Shown one piece after another: positions 33,080-44,332 of a stretch of DNA of 64,000 bases. The stretch is from assembly GCA_012934845.2 (NCBI GenBank), contig WNNJ02003658.1, forward strand, positions 1 through 64,000, read 5' to 3'. A program made the translations under genes and the position numbers. How positions within the stretch are numbered: position 1 is the stretch's first letter; each line of letters begins with the position of its first letter. Source of the DNA: Pomphorhynchus laevis. Lineage: Eukaryota > Acanthocephala > Palaeacanthocephala > Echinorhynchida > Pomphorhynchidae. The notes below the pieces were generated by a model. That model saw nothing but the letters and a program-made list of their open reading frames with translations. It did no database searches and was not told where the DNA came from.

Positions 33080-34060
33080 TTTTGAAGTGTCGGAAATACA
33101 TACTCGATGGCCTTACACTTCATAATTGTAGTTCTGACACTTGTATACTCACTGTGTTCTTTGGTCAGATAAGTGAGTTCCTATCTAATATCAAATTTTA
33201 TATAAGGGTTCGGTCATGGTTATTCTCAATTCATAAGGCTGATTTTGGCATTTCTCAAGTATCAGTTTTAGGTTCTCTACGATGCGTAATTTTTTAAATG
33301 ATCTACTCGTCGCAATCATACTCTGTTATAAATGCATCATTGACGTTCCAGAGTTACTAAAAGTATGTTGCCATTTCCAGCATCATATTTGTATGATACG
33401 GGTTTTTCTGCAGTGACATTCACTAAAACAACTGAGTTGGTTGGGAATAATCTACTCAGGTGGGCATAAGCAACACACTTCAGGTGTATTTGCATCCCAT
33501 TATTACCAGATGGAACATTGTTGTTTTAGAGAAACAAGTTTAGGGATCTCATTGCCAACTATAATTTTATCCACATTGAAGGACTTTATCTTAAATTTCT
33601 AATTGTGATTTTATTTTATCTGTGAACAAAACATTTACAAGCTATTGAATAGTAGTGATGTTTAGATATTTTTAATAAAAAATAAATGTTCTTGCCGTTT
33701 ATTTATTTTTCTAGTATATGTTTCTATCTTTATTTATTTTATGTACAGAGAGAATGCAACCTGATACTATGATGTTAAAATCATGTTATGTTGTTGGGTC
33801 AATTAAACGAGGAAGTTGATTATCGCGAAACTTCAAAATTTTTCTCCAACCCGGTCCGTAATATCTGCAATTGAAAAAAGTTGGATACTGCTTGTATAAA
33901 TCAATCATTTTCTCTAGTTTCCACATTATTATTCAAAAGATTAAACAATTCATTAATTCGGCATCATATTGAATACGCAGTTCAAACTCTAATATAGATG
34001 CAAAATTGACGTTCCATATTCCCTTGAAATGGTCTAGATTATGCTATACATATAATAGAA
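33080..34060 (+). mobile_element. very old CR1/L2-type LINE remnant
   Basis: The plus strand keeps SQVSVLGSLRCVIF, the eroded VPQGSVLGPLLF palm motif, near 33,255, and RHHIEYAVQTLI, the eroded RPHIEYAIQ thumb motif, near 33,965, in the right order and spacing. Frames are broken throughout. The family is closest to LINE-B by these motifs. Confidence 0.6.
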
Positions 34061-34119
34061 TCGTTTATATACAGGCGTAGATTAAAAATTTATTTATTTT
34101 TATCAACTGTCATTGCTGA

Positions 34120-34430
34120 CCATGGTAGAAGGGGCTATTGTGCCGAATGCAGCGATTTTCAAACACAAATTATTGAGTTAGACGCATGCCTATGTATGGT
34201 TAATACAGGCCGATCTAGTTTAGTAATTGGCAATTAAGAAGGCATGATTTATCTACAAGTCTCATAGTAGACTAGTATCGGTATATATACTATACGACAT
34301 GGTTATGGACACCAGGAATAGTCTATTGATAAAAGGGAATATTGCGCCTAATGCAGTGATTTTCAAGCAAAAATTATCGAGTTGGAAACATACCAATGTA
34401 TGGTTAAAATGCAATGGATATCTCTTTGCG
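34120..34430. repeat. diverged ~90-bp direct duplication
   Basis: Sequence with attgtgccgaatgcagcgat at about 34,137 recurs as attgcgcctaatgcagtgat at about 34,339, each followed by a cca/cta-tgtatggttaa block. The frame 34299-34541 covers the second copy. Its identity is unknown. Confidence 0.6.
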
Positions 34431-34589
34431 AGAAGTTTTATTTTAATTTATATTTTTATCAGACAAAACAGTTTCCGACCTATGTCTTATACTCTATATA
34501 GTAAAAACGTAATAAATAGTAAAAAATTAATAAAATATTAAAATATTTTGATAAAATATTTGATATTATTATAACATACAAGACTATAG

Positions 34590-34920
34590 CCATGCAGCTG
34601 TTTTGTCTGCTCACGGTAAAACCAATTTTATGTCAGCAAAATCTTAATCCGGATACAGAATATTGAAATTAGAATCTGTGCAAAGCCATGTAATTAGCGT
34701 TTTCTTGAAGCGCACTCTATTTGATATGTTGACGATATTCTCTGGAAGTTTTTTCCAAAGCCTCACCGCTCGATGAGAAAGGCGATGTAGTCTTTCGAGT
34801 TCTCACAGTAAGAGAGTGACCTCGGTTAGTAGTTCGCTGGCTTTGCTGAATAAAGTCGACCGGGAATCCGTCACGCTCGAATAACATATCCCTAAAACGA
34901 AATATCAAGACACTATACTA
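34590..34920 (-). mobile_element. LINE-B type (CR1-like) C-terminus and tail, old
   Basis: The minus strand reads ERDGFPVDFIQQSQRTTNRG and HSLTVRTRK, then in another frame LSHRAVRLWKKLPENIVNI, the CR1 C-terminal signature (compare RRGHSLTLRAR and RVRKLWNALPHD at 7.9 kb). The tail near 34,590-34,620 resembles the gcgggcaaaa...ggtcaa end of copy 1. Confidence 0.7.
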
Positions 34921-35321
34921 GTACGGACTGAAGGAACTCCTATATTGCGCAAGCGGTTCTTATAAGACAATTTCCTGATGGAATGGCACGATCTCGTCAA
35001 CATTTTAAAAATATAAAAATATCTTTTAGATAAAGATATCATTTAAGATAATCGTTAAACATTTCAATGCTTAAAATAATTCAAATTTAGTACTAATCTT
35101 GATCACGTAAACTTATCATTAAATATTAATGGCCCATGTGCCATAGTAGTATACTTTGTCAATTTACAACATACAATTATTCGCAATTATTCTAAAAGTT
35201 GTGAAATACGAAAATTTGAATTATTAAAATTTAAATGTTCGAACGCCACTGTTTTTCATTGAATACGAAAAATAAAGCCGAAATATCTACAAATAATCAT
35301 TATGAGTTTTAGATTTAAAAT

Positions 35322-36116
35322 ATGACTCGGCCTCATGATATTTTGGACAATCCTCAAGGTAGCCATGATGTACCCAGCGTGGCGAACTTACTTAATGAAA
35401 GTGGTAGTTTTACTACTAACATGGATTTGTCAAATAGCTCAGAATTTGACGATGCAGACAATAAATACGCTGTCCCTGACAAAGATGACGTTGAACATCC
35501 TTTCTGTACGTTAAGTTTGCAACTGCTTGAGTTAAATCATCCGAGTTTATTGGATGCTATACCATGCTCAAGGTTTTGCAGTGGAATTAAATTTCAAGGT
35601 CATCAGAAAAGCAAGGGTAATTCTCATAAAGTAGAGATCACGATTCGTTTGGTTGATTTTGCAAATTCTACGCTTTGGGGTTTTCTCCAAATTGCAAACC
35701 TTACCGAAGTTCATCCAGTTTTGACAACCTTTTTTGAAGGAGAGATAATAAGTGATCGGTATAACTTTTTAACAAAAAAATGGGGAGCAAATGCCGAAGT
35801 GGACAAAAAGCACTGGAGTAAGTTCCCTATGTTTGAACCATACAGTGAAACATTTACTGATCGAAATTTTGATTATAAACAATTGGATTACGGCAATGCA
35901 ATCTTTATGCGTTGGAAAGAACAGTTTACAATTCCAGAACTGAAGCCTGACGATGTTTCAGGTGCGTCGTTTGCTGGTTTCTACTATATTTGTTATGATA
36001 GAGAAAAGCAGACAATCGACGGCTATTACTATCATCGGCAGTCGGAATGGTATCAGAGTTTAACTTTAAAAGTCTCAGATGAAGAGCAACCCTTCAGGTT
36101 GTTCGCTCTTACATAA
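35322..36116 (+). CDS. Gid4: GID4-like substrate receptor of the GID/CTLH E3 ligase
   Basis: GID4 (Vid24 family) is the beta-barrel subunit that recognises N-terminal degrons, classically Pro/N, and brings them to the CTLH ubiquitin ligase in the cytosol and nucleus. The 264-residue frame has an acidic, low-similarity N-terminus (1-83) and then the full barrel: CSGIKFQGHQKSKGN (86-100), LTTFFEGEIISD (134-145), FLTKKWGANAEVDKKHW (149-165), IFMRWKEQF (194-202), SGASFAGFYYICY (213-225) and GYYYHRQSEWYQSL (234-247). It stops just after the barrel, as in human GID4. The start at 35,322 is the first ATG in frame; the non-conserved N-terminus makes it uncertain. There are no introns and the frame is intact, so it is either a true single-exon gene or a retained retrocopy. 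A polyadenylation signal AATAAA lies near 36,188. No operon-like partners. Confidence 0.92.
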   Translation: MTRPHDILDNPQGSHDVPSVANLLNESGSFTTNMDLSNSSEFDDADNKYAVPDKDDVEHPFCTLSLQLLELNHPSLLDAIPCSRFCSGIKFQGHQKSKGNSHKVEITIRLVDFANSTLWGFLQIANLTEVHPVLTTFFEGEIISDRYNFLTKKWGANAEVDKKHWSKFPMFEPYSETFTDRNFDYKQLDYGNAIFMRWKEQFTIPELKPDDVSGASFAGFYYICYDREKQTIDGYYYHRQSEWYQSLTLKVSDEEQPFRLFALT

Positions 36117-36185
36117 GCAGTTGCATTAAGATTGTCTTTAATAATTTATAATTAGCACTTAGTCTCTGTTAGTGTAGTTGATGTA

Positions 36186-36194
36186 TTAATAAAC
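36186..36194 (+). promoter_or_regulatory. likely polyadenylation signal of the GID4-like gene
   Basis: AATAAA about 70 bp after the stop codon. Confidence 0.5.
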
Positions 36195-36504
36195 AAGCTA
36201 TAACAGTCATTATTATACGAGTTTATAATTACAAAAACTGCAATGTATTGTTTTACTTTCGCATTATTTACTGATGGTTCATAGTAGGCTTGGGGTGATT
36301 TTGTCCTACAATAAAAGAGATAAGCTTGTAAGGGAAATCCAACCACTTCTGCTATAGACTATTGCTTCCAATTACCATAGTTATTGCGGATTTGACTGAT
36401 TAAACAAAGTAAATTTTGATTTCTTAAATAGCTTTAAAGTTGACTTACAGTAGTAAAACGCTAGAGCAAAATGAAGAATGTGAATTATTTCATATGTAAT
36501 AAAA

Positions 36505-37490
36505 AGATATTTTTACGTGGCAAATGCGTGCCGGCGCACGCTTACATGACCACAATAAAACAAAAAATCTAAATCATGCTTCAAGGAGGTGAGTATGGAG
36601 GCGGCAGTTGAATGTAATAAAGGAGGGAGCGCTGCAGACATCAAGTGAGAGCTGATCCCAGGCGAGTGGGGCGGCGACGAGGAAGGATCGGAGACCGTAG
36701 TTGTTAGAATAGTAGGGAACGTAGAGTAAGAGGGAATTACGGAAACGCAGCGATAGCGAGGTGGTGTGAGTGTCGTCTAAGAAAGGAAGGTTGATGAACG
36801 ATGAAGAGCCGACATCGATGAGACGAAAAGTTACAAGAAGGCGGAGTTGTATGCGGATATGGATGATAGGCCAGGAGAGTTGAGCAAGATATGTGGATGT
36901 GTGATCAAAGCAACATAGACGTAGGAGCATTCGAATGGCGGAGTTGATAATGCGTTGTAGGGGTATGATGATGGATTTTGGGAATTGGCGAAAAGGCTGA
37001 GGCAGTAATCGATTTTAGGGAAAAGAAGCGAAGGAATAAGATACATGTATGATCGGAAGTCGATAAGGGGTCGGATACAGCGGATGCCGCGGAGAATTAA
37101 TTTAGACGAGCGGACCTTGTCGCGGACCAAGGGTTTAAGGGAAAGGTGATCATCGAAATGGAATCCTAAGAAAGTGAGATTGTGGACTATGGGAATTATT
37201 GGTGAGGCAAAAGATACAGGGGGAGGAGATATACTAGGTTAACTGTGGAGGATCCACATTATTTCGGAATTGTCAAGGTTTAGAACGAGACGAAGGTGGG
37301 AGAGACGTTCGTAGATAGAATAAAGACAGTTAGAGGCAGAAATTTCGATATCGTGAATGCGATGTGCGAGTGCATGAGCAGATATGAGGATGTCATCGGC
37401 GCATTGCATGACGTTAAAGTAGAAAGGTTTGATATAAGGTTTAAAGTAGTAACGGCCAAATTGCGGATAAAAGGACATAAGTACGGAGAA
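36505..37490 (-). mobile_element. LINE-A copy 9 (L2-like), RT C-terminus and tail
   Basis: The minus strand reads KPFYFNVMQCADDILISAHA (the Y of YADD replaced by C), CLYSIYERLSHLRLVLNLDN, then FLGFHFDDHLSLKPLVRDK-like sequence, RLCCFDHTSTYLAQLSW and PLAWDQLSLDVCSAPSFITF. The tail hairpin GCGTGCGCCGGCACGC is at 36,530-36,545. It is of the same subfamily as the C-terminal part of copy 8. 5'-truncated; several frame changes. Confidence 0.88.
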
Positions 37491-39540
37491 TAAGAACATA
37501 TTATTCACAATATATTGATAAGAATTTCATCGTTTTTTATCAAAAGCTTTTCTTACGGACCAACAACCTTAAAAATCATAAATTTACAATTTCCTATGAT
37601 GAAGATCGACATGAATTAACAATTCATGTCAAATACAATATCAATTATGCTAGGTTTGCTTTTCTAATGAGTAACGAGAATGACGTTTACAGATAATATC
37701 GAAAACGTCGGTGATATATAATATACTTTATTTTTATAGCTGCTTAAATAACAACTCTTGATGGCAAAAACATTTTTAAAATCTTTAAAATAACATAAAT
37801 ATCAACTTCAGAAGCAATCGTCTTAATTAAATTTGTTATTTTCTAATAATAAATTTCCATGCACCTTATCATGATTTGGATAGATAAGATCTTCATTCAT
37901 TCCAGCTTTTAGATCATGGGTTTGAGATTTAAAATTGAATACAAATGTTTCTTTCACTTCTTGCTGAGAAGGTGTTTGTTCTAAGCAAAGCGCCGTTGCA
38001 TTGACGAAGAATCATTGAAAGTTCAATATGAATGCGGCAAGATGGCCTCGTTACATGCTCTAACATAACTTGAGAAATGGCTGGAAATATGCACTATCAA
38101 TATTAGTAATCCATCCAAAAATACAAATTTATATTAAAAATAATCATATTAGTGTTTATGCGCATTTAAGCATTTCTAAATAAATCAGTGGTACATGCTG
38201 GTTTCAAATTATAAAAAAAATAAAATCTAAAAATGTAAAGTTTAATAAGACATTCTTTAATAATTTTTTAAATAATTCAATTATTAATCAAAAATCGAAT
38301 CTTATCATGAATTCTATTAATCTATTTTTATTATAGCTAATATAATAAAATCATAGATTATAATATAATACAATATCATGTATTATTAGCTATGTTATAG
38401 CTAATAATACCTTCATATTAATATTCATAAAAATTATAAAAAAATTAAATAAATAAAAATTTTATAAAGAAATCAATGATTTTTGATTGTTTTGTATTAT
38501 TTTCATTTCTCATTATATATCTAAATAAAAATGGTTTTCAGTGTTTACTATTTAATAGCGAAATCCATTATCATGAATTTGTCGAAAGTTGGATAAGATT
38601 AAAACCGGCTTACAGTAAACCGTAAAGCGGGAACGTCTATCTTCATTAGTTTTAATCTACTGATTACACGTACAAATATATTGTCTTTACATTTTTAAAT
38701 GTGAAGTCTCATTCGCAGTATTCGTAATCATGTTTCATCGAGAAATAGATTGCGATGTATCTTTCTCAAACCCTCTATTTATTAGATCGTTGGCTAATTA
38801 ATCGTTTTATCAAAATAGGATTTAACAAGAGAACAATTGCGATCCGAATCCCCTTGATTATCCTCGTATTCAGATAATGTTCGACAAACTTTAAAGATGC
38901 GGTATTTTTACGTTTACGTAGTATACACAAATTCATATAAAATTAAAGACTTTATGAGTCTTTAAATGCATGCTATCTGACTTAAAATTAGTCTGCGAAT
39001 TTGAACGTTTTCCATCTTGTGAAATACATATCGAGGATTAAAAAAATACGTATCGAGAATTTCTAGAACACTTAGTTATCAGCGTATGGACACACAAAAT
39101 TTGAGGATGTGATTTTGCAAAAAATAAACTTTTAAAAGATGATTTCCCATAATCATCTTATATGATAATATTCCCATATAAGATGTTCATTTTTGGATAT
39201 AAAATGAACATTTATATATGTTCATTTTTGCATGAAAATTTATGCATACCATATAATATAAAATATAATACATTAAATAATGAAATTTTAAGAATTGCAA
39301 CAATATGTAATGATATTGGCTTTCTTCAAAATCATTTTAATAATTTAATAGATACATATTTTAAACTAGGTTACTATAAAAAAATCAATCAAAAAATAGT
39401 AAAATATATAAATCAACAAAATAATATAAAAAATAAATTTAAACTCCAAAGCGGATTTTTTTATTATTTATAGATCATAAATAGTATACTTTGTATTCGA
39501 ATAAGATACTAGATAGTTATTTCAGAGGAAATACATCATT
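37491..39540. other. no recognisable gene, AT-rich
   Basis: I see no exon, RNA gene or element. The frame 39162-39473 (plus, 103 codons) is almost pure A+T in codon use (K, N, I, Y) and begins within a short inverted repeat (atgttcat...atgaacat); probably chance. Confidence 0.4.
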
Positions 39541-39541
39541 A

Positions 39542-39625
39542 GCATGTATTTGGCCCCGCTGCTATGTTGGGTAGAGGAGTTAGGTGCCGAAACCTGATAG
39601 CATAGCAGTTCCTCCTGATGACTTA
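39542..39625. other. isolated structured, GC-richer patch
   Basis: Within very AT-rich DNA, about 80 bp can fold: CTGCTATG (39,558) pairs with CATAGCAG (39,600), enclosing AGGT-GCCGAA-ACCT, while GAGGAG inside could pair with CTCCTG just outside. It could be a structured RNA or a transposon end. It does not fit a tRNA. Confidence 0.35.
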
Positions 39626-39724
39626 TAATCATTATTTTGATACAACGTCTGTTATTTATTAGTCAATTCATAAAAAAAACGTTTATTTTAAATTTCATTT
39701 TTTTAACTTGATTTAAATTATAAA

Positions 39725-40340
39725 ACATCTAAAAACAATTATTCATTTTATTATTTAATTATTACATTTTGATTTAGCATTATTATGTTTTGTTTATTTT
39801 ATCATTAAATTAAATACGTAGACTCAGTTAGCTGATTTGATGTCTTAAGTGCGGGTAATATGCGAACATTTTATCTTGTTATTTCATTCGTTCTCGACAT
39901 GTTCCACACATATCTTGTCATTTTCCTGACAAGTTTAATCTGCCACTAAATGTCTAACTTTGTAGCCCTTGTAAGTAAATCTGTTGTTAATCTCTTAATA
40001 TCTTTTTCGTGATAACTTGAATTTGAGTATATTTTTTTGATTCTAAGCAGTGAACATGAATGGATATAGATTTTTCTACTTCCTTTAAGTTTCTTTAGTG
40101 ACTTATAGCAAAAGCCTAACGTAAGTTCCTGTTATGTTAGAATCCTGCCATTTCCTGAACAACATATTTGATTATTATTTGTTCAACCGAAAATATAGAG
40201 AATGGTTACCACCGCCTGAATGATTTGTTTTACCAAGTGCTTGATTCTATGTGATTACCTATATTCAATAATCCCAATTCTATGTGATTATTATATTGTT
40301 AAAACAATTATTTATTTTATTATTTAATTATTAAATTTTG
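39725..40340. repeat. AT-rich direct duplication
   Basis: The block aaaacaattattcattttat through gatttagcattattatg at about 39,731-39,790 recurs at about 40,300-40,360 with few changes. Unknown nature. Confidence 0.6.
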
Positions 40341-40379
40341 ATTTAGCATTATTATGCTTTGTATTTTTAAATTCTTTGG

Positions 40380-41079
40380 ATATAATAAAGTAATACAAAT
40401 AGTCATTACTTCATGACGCTAATGTATACAATTTTGATATTTGCCTATTGCACTTTAATTTTAAAGTGTCATTTTATTAAATTATAGATTTATTCCGAAC
40501 AATAAAGATATGGCTCAATAATGTATGAAAATATAATTTAAGAATTTTTAAAAAGCTACAGAATTTGTCCTCTGCAATATTTTAATGGTTTTAATGGTCA
40601 ATTTTATTTATTCGAGGTAATTTGTTTTAATTTGATAACAATGCTAATTGATACAGGACACATGAACCAATAATATTATAATATCCAATGATATTGACAT
40701 TATGCCTCTTAAACAGATTTAATTTGCCCTAAGTTAAAGAAAATTACCAATAATTAAAAAAGCAAATATCATCAATACCTAAAGATGGGTATGTGCATGA
40801 CATCAAATATTAAAATTTAGATTTTATACGTTTTAAAGCTTGAAACTTAACCAATTATAAGGTTATTATTACTTTTATTTCAAGAGATTCCGACACTTGG
40901 GGAATTTGTATTAAATTTGATCACAACTTGTAACAAATTATAATTTTTAACGTTCGTCGAAACTGAATAAATTTTGTAGCCAAAGTTATGTCTACACCGT
41001 GTGCTTATTTACACCTTAGTCTAAAAAATCGAAATGTATTTTCGTAAAAAGCGGTTTTAAGGCAATGAAATCAAAAGAT
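40380..41079. other. no recognisable gene
   Basis: AT-rich, no signature seen. Confidence 0.4.
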
Positions 41080-42020
41080 TTCCGGCTTTGCGTTTGTTTA
41101 TTATCCAAATGGTTTTAAGTAAGATAACACGATATGATGTTATAAAAACTTTTTTAACTTTTTAAAACAAACACTTTAAACTTTTTTAATTCCTTTTATA
41201 AACTTTTTTTCACTTTTTTAAACTGGATAACGATATTTCCGATTCGACTTTTCGTCAGTTTATTATCCAGATGCTTTGAAGTAGGATAACACGATATGAT
41301 GTTAAAAACCACTTTTTAAACTGAATAACGAGATTTTCAATTCTGCTTTGCGTTTGTTTATTATCCAAATGTGTTCAAGTAAGATAACACGATATTATTT
41401 TAAATCCACTTTTTAAACTGAATAACGACATTTCTGATTCGGCTTTTCATCTGTTTATTATCCAAATGCTTTAAAGTAAGATACCATGATATTATTTTAA
41501 ATCCACTTTTTAAACTGAAAACATTAGGATAATCCGATTTAAGATTTCCGATTCGTCTTTGCGTCTGTTTATTATCCAGATGCTTTAAAGTAAGATAACA
41601 CGATATGATGTGTAAATCACTTTTTATGAATTAATAAAAAGATTTCCGATTCGGCTTTGTCTTTTTATTATCCTAATGTTTTCAAGTAAGATATCACGAT
41701 ATGACGTTAAATCCACTTTATAAAACTGAATAACGAGATTTCCGATTCGGCTTTGCGTTTGTTTATTATCCAAATGTTTTCAAGTAAGATAACACGATAT
41801 TATTTTAAATCCACGATATGATGTTAAAAACCAAGAGATTTTAAGATTTCTGTTTTGTTTATTATCCAAATGTTTTCAAGTAAGATAACACGATATGATG
41901 TTAAAATCACATTTTTAAAGTTACTAAAAAGATTTCCGATTGGGCTTTGTGTCTTTTTATTATCCTAATGTTTTCAAGTAAGATAACTCTAAATGATGTT
42001 AAAAACCACTTTTTTAATAT
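41080..42020. repeat. ~100-bp satellite, about nine units
   Basis: The core tttattatccaaatg followed by aagtaagataacacgatatg recurs at about 41,098, 41,258, 41,353, 41,450, 41,565, 41,658, 41,758, 41,850 and 41,953. Units run about 90-115 bp (the first is longer) and each includes gatttccgattcggctttg and ccactttttaaactgaataa. The units differ from each other at a number of sites, so it is an ageing array. No coding potential. Confidence 0.92.
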
Positions 42021-42607
42021 GACGAATTGAATATTAGTTTTCCATTGCAGAATGCTTAATCCTTTGCAGCTGCAAGAATTATAAATTTATTTGCTTAAAT
42101 TGCAATTTAGTTGTTACTATCATGCTCTATCGTAGTACAAAAGTATATAAGCAGCTTAAAATTTCTACAAGGTTAAATAATTAAAACAAAAGATATCTTA
42201 ATCACAAATATTAGATTGTCCGTTGCAATGAGTCATGTTTCACATATTAAGCAAGCTTTCTTTTTATATATAGTAGTAGAACATGGGAACAGTAAAATAG
42301 AAAGACAACTCTAAATATCTCCAATTACAATCTTCATGCTGCTTCGAAACTAATGCATTTGTGGCTCCTGATTCTGTATTCGTGCTGTATTCTTCATTGT
42401 ACATCATTTGAGGAGTAAGTGTTTTTACATTTTGTACGAAATCACAAGCTGTTAATCCAACTGTATAAAATTATTTAATGTTAAGTTAAGTATTTAACTT
42501 AACTGTAGTAATATTTAATTGTAAATGTTTAGCGATTGGTATCTAAAGCACTAACAGTAGATCCAATACTTCTATTACTGATGAATATTCTATTATTTAA
42601 TGTTTCC

Positions 42608-43165
42608 TTAATAAATTAAATAGTTTGATGTTTTGCAAATGACGTTATCATTTTGTTGGCTTTATCCTTTTGAAAACTCCATGAATGCAAACGACTACTT
42701 TATTATAAAAAATGTATCATCATGACATCAAGCATTTAAATTTGATTTATTACATATTTTAAATTTAATTAATTTTTAAATATAATTTAAAATTAAATTT
42801 TAAACCTTTTCGATAGTACTCCCAATTGAAATATTAATATTTTAATAAATTAAATAAAAGTTTTTTACGTTTTGCGAAAGACGTTATCATTATGTTGAAA
42901 ATTCAAACGTCATAAATGCAAACAACTATCTATTCCAAGAAAATGTATCATATCAAACAATAAAATTTGATTCAATGTCTATTTTAAATTTAATTGATTT
43001 TTAAATATAATTTTAAATTAAATTTTAAACCTTTTGGTAATACTCCCTATTGAAATATTTATATTTTAGTGTATCTATAATAAATTAAATAAAAGGATTC
43101 GACGTTATGGCAATGAATGTACCATTTTGCAGAAAATGCAAACGTCATAAAAGGATACAATGCCT
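42608..43165. repeat. ~230-bp tandem repeat, two full units and a partial
   Basis: Units start near 42,608, 42,844 and 43,080. Each has aataaattaaat, a gacgttatca block, cataaatgcaaac, a long run of tttaaatttaatt and then aattttaaaccttttcgata and actccc-attgaaatatt. The units are moderately diverged. Confidence 0.85.
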
Positions 43166-43350
43166 CATTTGTATAGGGATAAATTTAATTTTCAAATTAA
43201 AAATATAAATAGTCTCCATCTAGTTTGTAAAATAGTCTCCATCTAGTTTGTATAGGGATTCAAACTAGTCTCCATCTAGTTTGTATAGGGATAAATTTAA
43301 TTTTCAAATTAAAAATATAAATAGTCTCCATCTAGTTTGTAAATTAGTTA
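43166..43350. repeat. ~109-bp tandem duplication with inner repeats
   Basis: ttgtatagggataaatttaa through agtctccatctagtttgtaa occurs twice, about 109 bp apart, and tagtctccatctagtttgta occurs four times in all. The copies are nearly identical, so this is recent. Confidence 0.88.
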
Positions 43351-44332
43351 TTGATTTATTCGGAACTTGTTTAGACAGCGATGATATCCATAAAAATAAG
43401 ATACACTTATTTCATTAATTGTTTGGGTTTATGAGATAATGTGATGTCGCTGAATTTAAATGTCATATTCTGCGAATGAGATTTATTTTCAATATTTGAG
43501 TAGAATAACTCCGCCATCATCGAATAATAAAATTTGTAATCATTTATTACAACTTAAAACTTTATATAGAAATATACTGAATTAAAAATGTGGTTGAAGT
43601 TGTATTTAAATTATAATCATTTATTACAACTTAAAAGGCGTTTACAGTTTAAATTTTGCGATGATGGCAGTTTTACCGAAATATTAAAAATAAATTTTAT
43701 TGCTGAATATTACATTTTAACTCAACAGAATTAAAAAACCGCAGGTATCGTTCCAATTAAGATATTTTGTAGAAAAATATGATAACAATTGAGATGTTAT
43801 TCACATTGAGGTGTGCTTGCGATTTGGTGGTTTTTCTGTCGTTTCTTTTACCATGTTTTAGAAATGTAACCTGACCAAAGCTTGAGTGATAATATTTTGT
43901 GATTAAGTATTCCAATGTGATTATTTAACTCACATCCACACATTTCACTTTACATTTTTTTGGTTCGTTTTTAAATGATTCAATTTAAATTTTTTATAAT
44001 GGTATTTTTGAGTGATTAATTTACAGATTAAATATAAGAACGACTACCACCCAGCTAAAATACTGTAAAAGATTTCATAATGTATGTGTATAGATATATA
44101 CATATTGTACGCGTATAATTTCATATTGTAATCACTATTTTATATGCTTGATAGTTTCTATAACTAGATTAAGTTAATGTGAAAGTTAATTTTGAATTAG
44201 AACGCAACTGATTTTATTTCAAAGCTAAAAAATGATGGTCAATTTTACATGATATTGGAGCGAACATACAAGTTATCATATTAACTTATAATTTCAATTC
44301 CGTCCATTAACTTGGTCATTTTGTGTGCTTAG
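43351..44332. other. upstream region of hexosaminidase; possible signal-peptide exon at 43,794
   Basis: The only plausible secretion signal I see is the frame from 43,794, MLFTLRCACDLVVFLSFL, ending near a GTAACC donor. Its reading phase does not match the acceptor at 44,331-44,332 by a simple join, so either another exon lies between or it is chance. Confidence 0.25.

Noticed and set aside
39162-39473. A 103-codon frame in AT-rich DNA
   Set aside because: Composed almost only of A+T-rich codons, no signature, and it starts in a simple inverted repeat.
39542-39625. tRNA gene
   Set aside because: The stems do not form a cloverleaf and no B-box-like GGTTCGA motif is present.
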